Below are positions 39,990 to 52,806 of a stretch of 64,000 bases of DNA, piece after piece. A program made the position numbers and the translations under genes. Under the pieces are notes generated by a model. It searched no databases, was not told where the DNA came from, and saw nothing but the letters and a program-made list of their open reading frames with translations. Each line of letters opens with the position of its first letter. Position 1 is the stretch's first letter. Source of the DNA: Prunus persica (lineage: Eukaryota > Streptophyta > Magnoliopsida > Rosales > Rosaceae); contig NC_034009.1 of assembly GCF_000346465.2 (NCBI RefSeq), forward strand, positions 33,335,251-33,399,250. The letters run 5' to 3'.

Positions 39990-41296
39990 TTTTTTTATGG
40001 TTGGGCAGCAAGCCAACAAACTACTCGGCTACTTATTAACTGACTTTTGAATCTTTATTGCCGTCTTTTGTAGCTTTCACTTGAGCTGTTGTGTTGTGTG
40101 GAAAGTGTGAGAAAGTTAATATTATTTTATTTAATATTAATTTTCTATTTGAATGGAAATTAATAAAATTTATTGGATTAAAGACATGACCCTTGGGTTA
40201 TTATAATGACTCATCTTCAATTGGACGGTGACAACTCTTCACATGTGTCTGGAACTCTATCAGAAACCTAATGATGCATTGTTTGCCTTTTCAGTTTGAG
40301 ATACCTTTTTGGAAAGGATATTTCATCATCTATAAATAAAACAATCCTCATACAATTCTATCATTCAATTAATTCTCTAGATACAGACTTCCATCTATAG
40401 AGAGCATTAGAGTTTTCATATCCACAAAGAGAGGTTCCTGCATAATTTGGTTCAAAGTTCCTTATGAATTGCTGTGTTTCTTTCACAAGAAGGGAGGTCG
40501 TTGTATCATAGGAGGTGAACGCTTGTGAACCATAAGCACCAGTGTGGGGCGTAATTCGTTTTAAGGTCAGAGTGTCTAACACTTGCCTCAACTCAATTAA
40601 AGTTCTTCTAATTCCATTCTCATTTTGTAAAAATCTGTTTTGTTTGCAATATTTATTTGTTTATTTTATACCAATTTAGCACTCATATTTCCAACAATTT
40701 TACGACGAATTAGTCTGTGTTTATGCATTTAGGTTAAAGTCAGACATCTAACATATTCAGTTGATTTCCTTCAATTGACATTGAGATTAACGCTGCAAAC
40801 GATTTTAATCTGGTGCAAACAGCAAACATCTTTTAAATGATTTCCTTTTAGTTGGTTTTCTTTTTCTTTTGTTTTATCTACAATTTATAGTCAGACATCT
40901 AACACTATTAGGTTTATTGTTTTATCATAATCGGGACCCACTCAATTAAGATTGCCACAAAGTATGATTGCCTTCTCTTTCTGTTGTTAGACAAAGTATA
41001 CATACAATAGAAATTTATTCCCTTTGGTTTGGCATCGATTTTTATTTTTATGTTTATAAATTTTGATTATATTTATCTACATACATTAATTTCACTGCAC
41101 CTCTGAATTATAGCATTTTGCATTACTGTTATCTTGAATAATTGCAAATTGCATTTGCTATACTTTTTATCGGTATTGTATTATTAATTTCTATTTGTGG
41201 TTTGCTGTAACTCATTGTTCTGAATCATTATTTATTTATTTAAGACTGCCAAATACTTGTTTATTGACATTGAGATTGTTCATTCAATTAAGGAAA

Positions 41297-42136
41297 ATGT
41301 CGAATGAGATACAGAAAGTGGATCCTTTTGTAAAGACAAGTGCACCTGCTGTTGTGTTGCCTTCATCCCATAATCATGCAGAGAGCCTGAAAAATTTAAT
41401 GGGATGGATTTCAAGGGATGGCAATAAAATATGTTGTTCTACATCACCACATTGAATTTGGCTCATATCTTGAAAGCAGATCCTCCTGCACCTGGTGATA
41501 CAACAGAAACAGTGGTTGCTTCTGATGCATGGAAGCAGTCTGATTTCCTTTACAGGAACTACATCCTAAATGGTTTAAGTGATGCATTATACAATGTGTA
41601 TAGTCCAATTAAGATCGCCAAGGCTTTATGGGAGTCACTAGACAAGAAATATCGAACCGTAGATGCAGGAATGAAGAAATTTATTGCCGGTCGGTTTCTT
41701 GACTACAAGATGGTAGACTCCAAGACTATCATAAGTCAAGTCCAAGAACTCCAACTCATTTTGCATGAGATACATGCAAAAAAGATGGAATTGAGTGAGT
41801 CTTTCCAAGTGGTTGCTATCATTGAAAAATTACCACCCTCTTGGAAGGATTTCAAAAACTACTTTAAGCATAAGCGTAAGGAGATGAGACTTGAAGATTT
41901 GATTGTAAGGCTAAGGATCGAAGAGGACAATCGCCATGCTAACAAAAGGTCTGGATCCATAATGGAAGCTAGGGCTAACATAGTGGAAAAAGAGTCAAGA
42001 AATAACAAGAAGATGAAGCACTCTGGAGAAGGCTCAAGTAAAGGGAACTCCAAGAAGTCCAAGGAGTTTAAGAGAAAGTGTTTCAATTGCAACAAGCAAG
42101 GCCATTGAGCTGTGGATTGCCAAAGTAGAAATAGAC
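41297..42136 (+). pseudogene. copia gag, disrupted
   Basis: The open frame from 41297 (MSNEIQKVDPFV) ends after about 52 codons; the following gag frame continues at 41431-42108. It encodes the UBN2/gag-polypeptide region (YILNGLSDALYNVY, KALWESLDKKY) and a Lys-rich tail. The zinc knuckle begins CFNCNKQGH, and a TGA interrupts it before the final Cys (AVDC in frame after the stop). At least one frameshift and one stop make it non-functional. Confidence 0.9.
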
Positions 42137-45100
42137 TGTTATAAAAAATAATAGTTTTTCTCTTTCCGTAAAGTCAAATACAAAATATTTATATTATAAA
42201 TAACATATAAACAAATTGGAAAGCTTTGAAGGTATAATAAAATTGAAGAAAACAAAATAATAGGTAAGTAAAAGGAAAATAAATAATAAGTAAGAAAGTG
42301 AGTTTGGTACGTTGAAGCACGTCAAAGACGCTGTCCTAAAGCCTTTGTAGCCTCCCTACGTGCAGGTACTGAAGGTCTACAAGACTCAAAGATACGACCC
42401 CTTGTACACAAACTCAAGATCCGCCATGAGCACGTTCACAGACAGATATAGGTATCCAAGTCACATAACTATTGCCCAAAATAATAATATAAAATAGAGA
42501 ATATATATAAAAGTAGACAAGGAGATAATTAGAATGTGTATGTGATATTCTGATAATGTATTGTGTGTTATTGTGTGTTATTATGTGTATTCAAATGTGA
42601 AAGAGGAGTGGCCTTTTATAGGCATCCAAAAACATGTAACCTTCACCAACCATAAAAGTTTACCAACTAAAAAATTAAAGGGTTCACCAACCAGAAATAA
42701 AATCCGAATATTAAATATTTAGAACCCCCACAATAAATAAAATAAAACAGCCAAGATAATTAAATAAATAAAACGGCTTCATTTTTAAAACCTTTTAAAA
42801 TTTCAACAATCCCCCACAAGGTTTTCAAAATTTTAGCTTGACAAAAAAATAGTGAAAAATATATAATATATATGGGCAATATAATACTATATAATAGGTG
42901 TAGGTGCCTTTCGGGCTTGAACCTTCACTTAGTGATGATAGTCTCCATTTGAGGAACCTGAGTGTACACAGTATTGAACTCGGCACCTTTGACCAAACTT
43001 CAACATATCCCACACATAGTATTAGTTGAGACTTGGATGCGGGGTAGCGCTATTTATGGCCATGCGCTAATCTTGATTCTCATGAGAGTTACTAGAGAAT
43101 AGCCCAATTCTCATAGTCGCGGCCTCACGACGTCTCTCACTTAGGTGAGTTCTCCAAGAGTACATGTGACCTGCACCCTGCGGGAGTTTGCCCGCCTCGA
43201 AACTCATTCAGGGATAAATCCCTTCCTAACTTCACATAAAATAGCACTTTTGTCTTAGGGATGAGCAGAAGAATATCTCAAGGATATCTCCATAGTTTTA
43301 TGAGTGCTATATGAGTCACGCAGTATGGATTGTTTCTACCACATTGAACTTCCTTCATGGGATCTCCAATCACAGAAGTTGGGTTACCTCCCTAGGTGAC
43401 TCCCTTATGGGCTTAAGCATATCCCCTCGACATTTTGCATTAATAGCCTCCTCCACGAGGCACGCATATCAAAACTAGCCTTCACAAGGCATATATAATG
43501 TAGGTCATGTCTTTGTTCTCCATTTTAGCGCGCTTTAAACCTCAATGTTATTAAAATATTTCCTACACAATCTTGCACACAAATAATTAGTGGATTTCAC
43601 CTCAGTATAATTGGAAATTAAATACGCATTGGTATACAGTTAAGTATAATGAAAATACATCATACATTAAATCTTCTGATCAATAGTACCTCTCAAGTCC
43701 ATGAAACTTTGAGTACACCTGCTACCACTTATGAACAACAATATAATAATTAATTCATTAAATAAATTTAACTATAAACACTAAGTATTTCAGGATAACC
43801 TTACTCCCTTTTGTGCACTCCAAGTTGCTGAAATCATGATCACATATCCAAGTTGAAATTGTATCTTGTCGATTCTCAATAGGAATCTATAAGACAATAA
43901 GAAGTCTTTACCAAAATTGTATAACAAGGTAATCATTAGTTGCACACATTTTCATAAAATTGAAGACAAGTTAGTCTCATAATAAAATTTGCATAATGAA
44001 ACAAATTTCATACAGACACAGTATATTTGCCAATAAAATATAAAAAGTGTTATGTCACTAAATGAATCTTTCCCATGAGAGCATAAAGAAATTGAAAACA
44101 CACAAAAATATGGGAAAGAGAGAAGAAGAGCCTACATAAATGAATCTAATATTTTTCAGCATAAAAGCAAAAATTGCTTAATGTTAGTAACAAATGAAAT
44201 TACAATACTAAAGTTCCCATTTAGGAAAATTCAACTACCACAAACTAGTCTACATGTTTTAAAATAAAAATATTAATAATTATCAAATGCAAATAATGTA
44301 AGCATTATTTGAGCGCTTATTAAGATAAAATAAATCTGAATAAAGGAGATATGAAAACTTATATAATAAATATACAAAATAACTTCAGTTTTAAAGAGGT
44401 AATCAAATCACTCAAAATCTAAAAAATTAAAATAAAAAATAAGTATTGATATTAATTTTGTATTTGAAATACCCACAAAATTCCAACAAATACCCACATA
44501 GTTAAGGAAAAACTCAACCCCCACAAATTAGGGAATTCTCAAAATATATGAAGATTGTACCAAAATTTATTTAATTTTAAATTCATAAGATATGTACTCA
44601 CAGTCATATTGATAGTCATTGTAAATATAACAAAACCATCGAAAGCCTCAAAAGAAAAAAATGCCTCAAAAATTTAGGGTTTGAAAGCCTTACACCCAAA
44701 CTCAAAATTAATGCCACTTACAGTGATATAATTTATTATTTCATTTCAATTTTCTCAAGAGGATTCTATAATGTACACTTCATGGCAATTAACTCAATGT
44801 GAAATCAAAGTAAATATTATACAACACATATTTGCGAAGATGCAACAATTGAGTATTCAAATCATAGTTGTCTTCATAAAAGGAAAACTAAATTGTATGT
44901 TCAATATTAATTCATAATTCATTAAACCACCTAAAGATATTGCATACAAATCCAACGTTAAAACAGTAATTTCAAACAATAAACTTTAGTGCCAAGAATA
45001 TATTATAATTGCTTCTCACGTTGGTATGAAGGACTTCCAAAAGTAAGAACAATAAAACGATATGAAGTCCAACCAAAAAAGATATAAAGGAAAGGACCGT

Positions 45101-46511
45101 TATATAAAGGAAGATTGATGGCAACCAAAATGAATGAAGGCAAATGTAAAAAGGCCCAACACAATAAAATCAAATATATATACTTGTTCTAAAAATATAT
45201 ATATATATACTTGCTTTGAAATTTCAATTAAAAGAAAAAATAGACCAAAGATTTTGAAACACTTCAGCATTTCGGTTTTAAACACTTCAACCATTTAACA
45301 TTGGATGTTTCACCGCAAATTAATTAATGAGTAATAATTAAGTAATCGGTAATGAAACAATACAAGCTATTTAAAACAAACAGTAACTTAGAAAGACGTT
45401 AAGTCACTTCAATATATATATATATACATTATTTCAATGGTCATTAATTAGCTTTTGAATGCTATTAAGATTATTATGTTTCTAAAATTTATTTAAAAAA
45501 CAATTATGCTGAAAAAAAAAGGGACACGCCAAATAAAATAATAATACATTGAGCTATAATAATAATACCACATAAATTAGGCTGTAGGTTTTTATTTTCA
45601 AACACTAGCAGTAATTTCTCAAACGTTAGCAACAAAATTATAAAATATAAATGTACCAACAATATTTAAAGCAATTGAAATTGAATAGACAACATGAAAA
45701 CTTTAAACTGCATCTACCCAAAATAAATCATAATTTTCATTTTGAAAGTCCAATACAAATGCAAAAGCTTCAGTCAAAGAGTTAAAAGATATTAAAGCTA
45801 GGAATACGGGAAGAAAACAACTTTAACTTACAAAGGCTTTAGATTGTTATAAAAAATAATAGTTTTCCTCTTTCCGTAAAGCCAAATACAAAATATTTAT
45901 ATTATAAATAACATATAAACAAATTAGAAAGCTTTGAAGGTATAATAAAATTGAAGAAAACAAAATAATAGGTAAGTAAAAGGAAAATAAATAATAAGTA
46001 AGAAAGTGAGTTTGGTACGGTGAAGCACGTCAAAGACGCTGTCCTAAAGCCTTTGTAGCCTCCCTACGTGCAGGTACTGACGGTCTACAAGACTGCAAGA
46101 TACCACCCCTTGTACACAAACTCAAGATCCGCTATGAGCACGTTCACAGACCGATATAAGTATACAAGTCACATAACCATTGCCCAAAATAATAATATAA
46201 AGTAGAGAATATATGTAAAAGTAGACAAGGAGAGAATTAGAATGTGTATGTGATATTCTGATAATGTATTGTGTGTTATTGTGTGTATTTAAATGTGAAA
46301 GAGGAGTGGCCTTTTATAGGCATCCAAAAACATGTAACCTTCACCAACCATAAAAGTTCACCAACCAAAAAATTAAAGGGTTCACCAACCAGAAATAAAA
46401 CCTGAATATTAAATATTTAGAACCCCCACAATAAATAAAATAAAACAGCCAAGATAATTAAATAAATAAAACGGTTAAATTTTTAAAACCTTTTAAAATT
46501 CCAACATAGAC
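42132..46511 (-). mobile_element. Nested non-autonomous LTR retrotransposon with TSD TAGAC
   Basis: Body 42137-46506 (4370 bp), flanked by TAGAC at 42132-42136 and 46507-46511. Two direct repeats, 42137-42808 (672 bp) and 45845-46506 (662 bp), are about 96-97% alike by eye and run TG...CA. On the minus strand the inner flank of the 42.8-kb LTR is CTTGTGGGGGAT, a typical polypurine tract directly before TGTTG, so the element reads leftward and its 5' LTR is the one at 46.5 kb. I found no clear primer binding site. The 3-kb interior has no gag or pol; the longest open frame is about 64 codons. It resembles a LARD-type element moved by another element's enzymes. Confidence 0.9.
42809..45844 (-). 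other. Non-coding interior of the nested LTR element
   Basis: Strongly AT-rich from 43.5 to 45.8 kb; the first 600 bases next to the 3' LTR are GC-richer (about 42900-43500). No protein domain is found on either strand. Confidence 0.7.
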
Positions 46512-49497
46512 AAGGCAACCAAAAGAAAAAGGGCAAGACTGAGGTACACATGACTGAAGAAGACAAGCTTTCAACTGATTTTTCAAATATTAATCTTTCT
46601 GTAGTCATGTCTGAAGTTAACTTGGTGGGTAACATCAAGGAATGGTGGGTGGATACTGGAGCTACTCGCCACATATGTTTTGAAAGAAAAATGTTTTCTA
46701 CATATGAAACAAATGATCAAGGAAAGCCTTTATTCATGGGAAACTCCTCCACATCCAAAATTCATGGCCAAGGAAAAATAGTTCTAAAGATGACATCTGG
46801 AAAGGAAGTCACTCTCAATAATGTACTTCACGTCTCTGAGATCTTGAAGAACTTGGTTTCTGGATCACTACTTAGCAAGAATGGGTTCAAGTTAGTCTTT
46901 GAGTCTGATAAGTTTGTACTTACTAAGAATGGAATATATGTGGGGAAAGGGTACCTTACTGATGGACTCTTCAAGATGAATGTAATGACTGTTGTACACA
47001 AAGTTAATAATAATAAAGTTAGTTATGCTTATATGCTTGAGTCATCTGATTTATGGCATGTAAGATTAAGGCATGTTAATTATGACAAATTGAGTCAATT
47101 AATTAACATGGAACTAATACCTAAGTTTCATATTGATTTCCATAATAAATGTGAAACCTATGTTGAAGCAAAACTAACTACATCATCATTCCAGCCTATA
47201 GAAAGAAGTACAAAACCTCTAAAATTAATTCACAGTGATATTTGTGACTTGAAATTTGTACAAACTAGAGGTGGTAAAAAGTATTTTATTACTTTTATTT
47301 ATGATTATACAAGATATTGTCAAGTATATTTGCTAAGAAACAAAGATGAGGCCATAGAAATGTTCAAACATTATAAAAGTGAAGTTGAGAATCAACTTAG
47401 CAGGAAAATAAAGATATTAAAAAGTGATAGATGTGGTGAATATGAATCACATTTTGGTGAGTTTTGTTCTCAACACGGAATTATTCACCAAACTACTGCT
47501 TCATCCTCACCTCAGCAAAATGGTATTGTTGAACGCAAAAATCGTACTTTCTACTAATGCTTTGCTAATAAGTTCTGGAGCACCCCAGAATTTGTGGGGG
47601 GAAGCTTTACTTTTTGCTAATTACAATCTCAACAAATTGCCTCATAAAAAGTTAGACAAGACACCTTATGAGCTATGGAAAGGTCACAAGCCTTCCTATA
47701 AATACTTGAAAGTGTGGGGTTGTCTACCTAAAGTTGCAGTTCCAAATCCTAAAAAGGTTAAGATATGACCCAAAATTATTGACTGTATCTTTATCGGTTA
47801 TGCCATTAACAGTAGTGCATATCGTTTCCTTGTACATAAATATGATATATTAGATGTACATGTGAATACAATTATTGAATTAAGGAATGCATCTTTCTTT
47901 GAAAATGTATTTCCTTATAAGGATGCACAAGAAAGAAATACACTTAAAAGAACTTATGATACTGTTAATAGCGATAGCCAACCTAAGCTCAGTAAGAGAG
48001 CTAAGACAACCAAATCCTTTGGTCCTAAGTTTCTAACTTATTTGTTAGAAAATGAGCCTCAAACTTACAAAGAAGTCATGACTTCTCCTAAAGCTCCTTT
48101 ATGGAAAGAGACTATTAATGCCGAAGTTGAATTCATCATGCAGAATTACATTTGGGAACTTGTAGATCTTCCTCCTGGAAGTAAACCATTGGGTTATAAA
48201 TGGATTTTTAAAAAGAAAATGAAAGCTGATGGATCAATTGACAAATATAAGGCAAGGCTTGTTGTCAAAGGTTATAAGCAAAGAGAAGGTTTGGATTACT
48301 TTGACACATATTCACCAGTTATGAGAATAACATCAATAAGAATGTTAATTGCAATTACAGCATTGCATAATTTTGAGATACATCAAATGGATGTGAAAAC
48401 GGCCTTTCTAAATGGTGATTTAGATGAGGAAATTTATATGGAACAACCTGAAGGGCTTATTGTTCCTGGACAAGAAAAGAAAGTTTGTAAGTTTGTTAAG
48501 TCTTTGTACGGGTTAAAGTAAGCACCAAAATAATGGCATTTGAAATTTGACAATGCACTAATGTCAAATGGTTTCAAAATCAATGACTGTGATAAATGTG
48601 TTTGTACGAAAAGCACTCAAGATGGTTTTGTCATTATTTGTCTTTATGTTTATGATATGTTAATTATTGGTAGCAATATTGGGATGATTAAATCTACCAC
48701 GAAAATGTTGATCAATAATTTTGACATGAAAGATTTGGAAGTAGCAGATGTGATTTTAGGGATTAAAAATTCTAGAGCATCTGATGGACTAGTTTTTATC
48801 CCAATCACATTATATTGAGAAAATACTTGAAAAGTTTAGCAAGTATGATACTAGTCCAGTAAGAATGCCTTATGATCTAAGTCTTAATCTTATGAAGAGT
48901 ATATGTCATGGTGTTATCACAAATAGAATATGCTTGTATCATTGGCAGTCTCATGTATCTTACGAACTGCACAAGACCTGATATAGCTTACTCTGTTAAT
49001 AGATTAAGCAGATATACTAGTAATTCTGGAAGGGATCATTAGAAAGCTATAGTCAGAGTTATAAGATATTTAAGATACACCAAAAATGTTGGACTGCATT
49101 ATACAAGATATCGAGCTGTAGTTGAAGGATATAGTGATGCTAATTGGATATCTGATACTAAAGACTCCAATTCTACAAGTGGATATGTCTTTACAATTGG
49201 AGGTGCGGCTATATCATGGAGATCTACTAAGCAAACTGTTATAGCTAGATCTACTATGGAATCTGAGTTCATAGTATTAGATAAAGCTGACGAGGAAGTC
49301 GAATGGCTATGTAATTTCTTAGAAGATATTCCATGTTGGCCAAAACCTGTGCCTGCTATATGTATACATTGTGATAGTCAACCTACAATTGAATGGGCAC
49401 AAAACAATATGTACAATGGCAAGTCTCGACATATACGTCGAAGACACAACACCGTTAAGAAACTGCTCTCCAGTGGTATGATAACTCAAAAATAGCA
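46512..49497 (+). pseudogene. copia pol: protease, integrase, reverse transcriptase, RNase H (disrupted)
   Basis: The protease active-site motif WWVDTGATRHIC is at about 46640. The GAG-pre-integrase and integrase core follow to 47557 (DICDLKF, HQTTASSSPQQNGIVERKNRT), then a frameshift; the integrase end is at 47559-47765 and is closed by a stop. Reverse transcriptase runs from about 48050 (KWIFKKKMKADG, MDVKTAFLNGDL), with a stop after SLYGLK at 48519-48521. The catalytic box reads YVYD at 48645-48656, so the first Asp of the usual YVDD is Tyr. RNase H (GYSDANWI, then [22 protein letters not shown]) is at about 49120-49495. Several breaks make the polyprotein inactive. Confidence 0.92.
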
Positions 49498-51229
49498 CTG
49501 CGGAGATATACTCTCCTACCTATATCCTACGATGATACAGTGTTGTATGAAATATGTTTAGGTTAAGCTATGCTTTTAGTGATTCCTATACCTTGATTAT
49601 CCAAGTAAGATATGATAGGATATTACCAATAGGAAGTCACCTATATGAGTGTGAAATGTGGCCGTTTCCATGAGAATTTTCAGGGCTAAATTCTCTAAAG
49701 CACTTATGAATACCAAGAGTTGCTTAGGGGCAATACGAGCACAACCTATCGAACCAGATATGTCTAGAAGCGTATTGTGTGAGTATTATTGTCTGGGTTT
49801 ACACGAACGGCTAAACAGTTCAAGACATCACGTTCACCTATTAGCCAAGTGAATCCATTAGTACTTCACTACGAAAGGTTCAAAGCCAAAAGCTACCTAT
49901 CCAGATGCTATATTCTTCTAATAGGAACTGTCTCTAAGTTTGCATTATCATTTGCATATTGTTGGAATTAATTTCTATTCATGTGGAGAATTGTGAGAAA
50001 TTTAATATTATTTTATTTAATGTTAATTTTCTATTTGAATGAAAATTAATAAAATTCATTGGGTTAAAGAGCTTGTTTCTAAATTAATGAAGGTTCAAAA
50101 TCCAAATAAATATTTATGGTTGTTTCTAAATTCTTATTTGGATTTTGAAATTTGGGCCTTCATAAACTAATGAAGGCTCAACCAGCTAGCCCAAAACTGA
50201 AAAATCATACTAAATATTAAAATAAAAATAGGGCAATATTGGGATTTAGGAGACTCCCAGTCCTAGGTTTGAGAGTTTATTATGCTCAGTTTGATTATGC
50301 TTTCAGACTTGATTTCATGTTAACCTGCGTTTGCCAAATTCACGGTCTTCAGAGATCTTCGGAAGAGAAATATCCTACACAGCCACTGCTGAGGTATGCC
50401 CAAAACTAACGAGTTCTTATGTCTGTCTTTCATAGTGTAAACCCAAACAATAATACTCACACAGTACCCTTCTAGACATATCTACCAAACGAGTTCTTAT
50501 GTCTGTCTTCTTTTGGTAGATACTACGTACTGATGTTGATTATGTAGTGATGCAAAAGAAGAAAGTTCATAATCATTTTAGACTTAATCTATGTATGATT
50601 CTGTGTGTGTATCGGCACACAGAGAGAGATGCCAATGCTTGGATTGAGTTGTCAGCATCACAGGAGCACCAAGATGTTACTCTATATGTGTCCACCCATC
50701 CTATTTTCCCATCCATCTTATTTTCAAAATTTTATAGACAAATTTATCCATTTGTAAAATGACTTCTAAGGACTATCTAATTTTTAAACACATGTTCAAA
50801 AGGGTTATGGTTTTGGATTGGCAGGGGGTTGAAGGCTAGCATGCTTTCAATGAAAGCAAGGGCATGTTGTAGGGACTTGGGACTAAAGGGTGTCTTTCGG
50901 GATTTATTTAGAATTGTGATTGAAGAAGAATAAGAAGAGGTTGCTGGGTTTGTTTGGGTTTTGGTTGAATTAATAATGAAAGGGTATTTTAGGAATAAAG
51001 ATGGGTGGAAAAATTGGATTGTTTTTTTTAAATTTACATGGTGGGTGGAAAAATAAGATAAGGGGGTGGAAATAGCAGCACTCATTACAAAAGGTACCTG
51101 TGCTTTTCAGTTTTCATTTAAGGTGTGCTAGTCTATGCTATTTGTTTGGGAATCTTCTTTTAATTTTTCCTCTAAACAGACAGATGCCAAAACATGTGAA
51201 AAATGTGGCCACAATGAGTATGAGCAATG
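49498..51229. other. copia 3' region, right LTR and unclassified flank
   Basis: The segment 49498-49959 is the non-coding 3' part of the copia element. From 49960 the right LTR begins. Beyond about 50100 it no longer matches the left LTR, and I cannot set its end. A short direct repeat (AACGAGTTCTTATGTCTGTC at about 50408 and 50488) is present. No host gene. Confidence 0.55.
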
Positions 51230-52677
51230 AGCATACACAAGCCCCGCCCTAACCAGGGGCAATTAGTGCGACTGCCCTGGGCCCATTATTCAAGGGGGCC
51301 CCAAATGTTTTTTTAAAATAAGTGTTATATTATATTATTATAAATTGATTTAATATTTTTGAGAGAAAAACAAAAAATGGCATTCAAAACGACGATCTCT
51401 TCCTCTCCTCAACCCTTTTGTTCTACCCGTTCCACTTTCCAGGTTAAACGTTATCTATTCTAAAAAAAATTTCTTCTTCTTCATCTCATCTCATCTCATC
51501 TCATCTCATCTAAGCCTCTCCTACTAGTTCCAGAGTTATGAATCCCTAAATTAAATTTTCTATTAGTAGATTGGAAAGATTCCAAAATTCAAAGTGTGGG
51601 CTTTTGTTCAGTGCGAAATTGGTCCTTATAGAAATCAATTGAAGGTAATTTTTCATGATTTGATATCAAATGAAAAGGAAAATATGATTTTTATTTATTT
51701 ATTTGTTTGTAAATTTTTCACATCGTTTCTTAGACCTCCTCCTATCCTATCTCCTCCCAATCTGCCAGCGACAAGAACTCTTACCGAATTTCTCCCTGAC
51801 GCCGATGATGATAAGTTCATTTATGTTTTACTCTTCGGTTTCCTCCTCTGCAAAAAATAACCATGAGTGATTTACTTTTTTTCTCTATCGATTCCTTTTC
51901 TAAGTCATTTAAATCATGGGGTTTTCTTGGATTGATTCATTCGAATTCTTTGAATCACTAATATATGTACTATTCTTGGGGTTTTCTTTTCAAATAGAAA
52001 CCTTGCTTTCCTCTTGGAATTGTTCCTCCATGAAAATAACCTGTGTGATTTCCTATTTTTCTTGTAAGATGAATCAAAATTAAATAGACATTGTTTTCCA
52101 TAATTTAGGAATAGGATATTGAGATGAATCTGAAATTTGGAACAAAGGATCCATGATTACAGTTTTAAAAGAAATTCTTTGATATTGACTTGACTTGCAT
52201 TCTTGAAATTCTTTGACTCACTAGTATGGTATCTATAGTTGTACATTTGTTTTCATTATTTAGGAATATGGAAGACATACTCCCAATCTCTTGGACTACA
52301 AGGGTCCAAGAGATTTGTAGTAACTCACCGTTGGATGTAAATTCAACGGTTCACTCACTCTTGCACTCATTTTAAGAAACTTTTTTGAACCATTGGATTA
52401 ATATCCGACGGTGGGTGACCACAATATTTTGGACTCCTATAGTCCAAGAGATCGAAACTGATGGACGACATTGCTCAAAGTCTAAAAATATTTTGGGATA
52501 AATACTTTCTCAAAAAAACCAATGCTTAGTTTTTTGTTTTTTTTTTTTTTGGGGATAGGACCAATACTTAGTTGATAAAACAAGAAGTATACTAGTGTTT
52601 GTGATTAATGTGTATAGGGCACACTTTAGATTTTCGCCCTGAGCCTTTGAAAACTTAGGACCGGCCCTGAGCATACA
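51230..52677. mobile_element. hAT-superfamily non-autonomous element with 8-bp TSD
   Basis: The body is 51238-52669 (1432 bp), flanked by AGCATACA at 51230-51237 and 52670-52677. The terminal inverted repeats are imperfect: CAAGCCCCGCCCTAA on the left and CAGGGCCGGTCCTAA on the right read inward (10 of 15 identical). An 8-bp duplication and short CAGGG-like ends fit hAT. No transposase is encoded. A foldback MITE sits inside it. Confidence 0.75.
52285..52460. mobile_element. Foldback MITE nested in the hAT element
   Basis: The left end carries the hairpin AATCTCTTGGAC/GTCCAAGAGATT (arms 52285-52296 and 52304-52315), followed by an ACCGTTGGAT block. The right end, read inward, carries ATCTCTTGGACTATAGGAGT and then ACCGTCGGAT. 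The ends are inverted copies over about 75 bp. The same hairpin type recurs alone at 57803-57847. Confidence 0.6.
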
Positions 52678-52806
52678 TATTATTCTACACATGTATTTTT
52701 CTAATACTAATTAATTTTCATCTTCTTCTTTTTTTCTGTCATCTAATCATCTTCTACGATGATATGAGATCACTACTTTCTACGAGAATTGATAAGTCAA
52801 GGGTTA

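Larger units (their letters stand above)
40087..50100 (+). mobile_element. Decayed Ty1/copia LTR retrotransposon (outer element)
   Basis: The left LTR begins TGTTGTGTTGTGTGG at 40087 and ends near 40695 (TTTCCAACA). The right LTR begins TGTTGGAATTAATTTC at 49960. Both share about 100 bp (TTAATATTATTTTATTTAA, then ATTAATAAAATT). Between them lie gag (41297 to about 42130) and pol in the order protease, integrase, reverse transcriptase, RNase H (46512-49497), which is the copia order. The right LTR diverges from the left after about 120 bp, so the right boundary is uncertain. The coding region is broken by several stops and frameshifts and by the nested insertion at 42137-46506. Confidence 0.92.
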
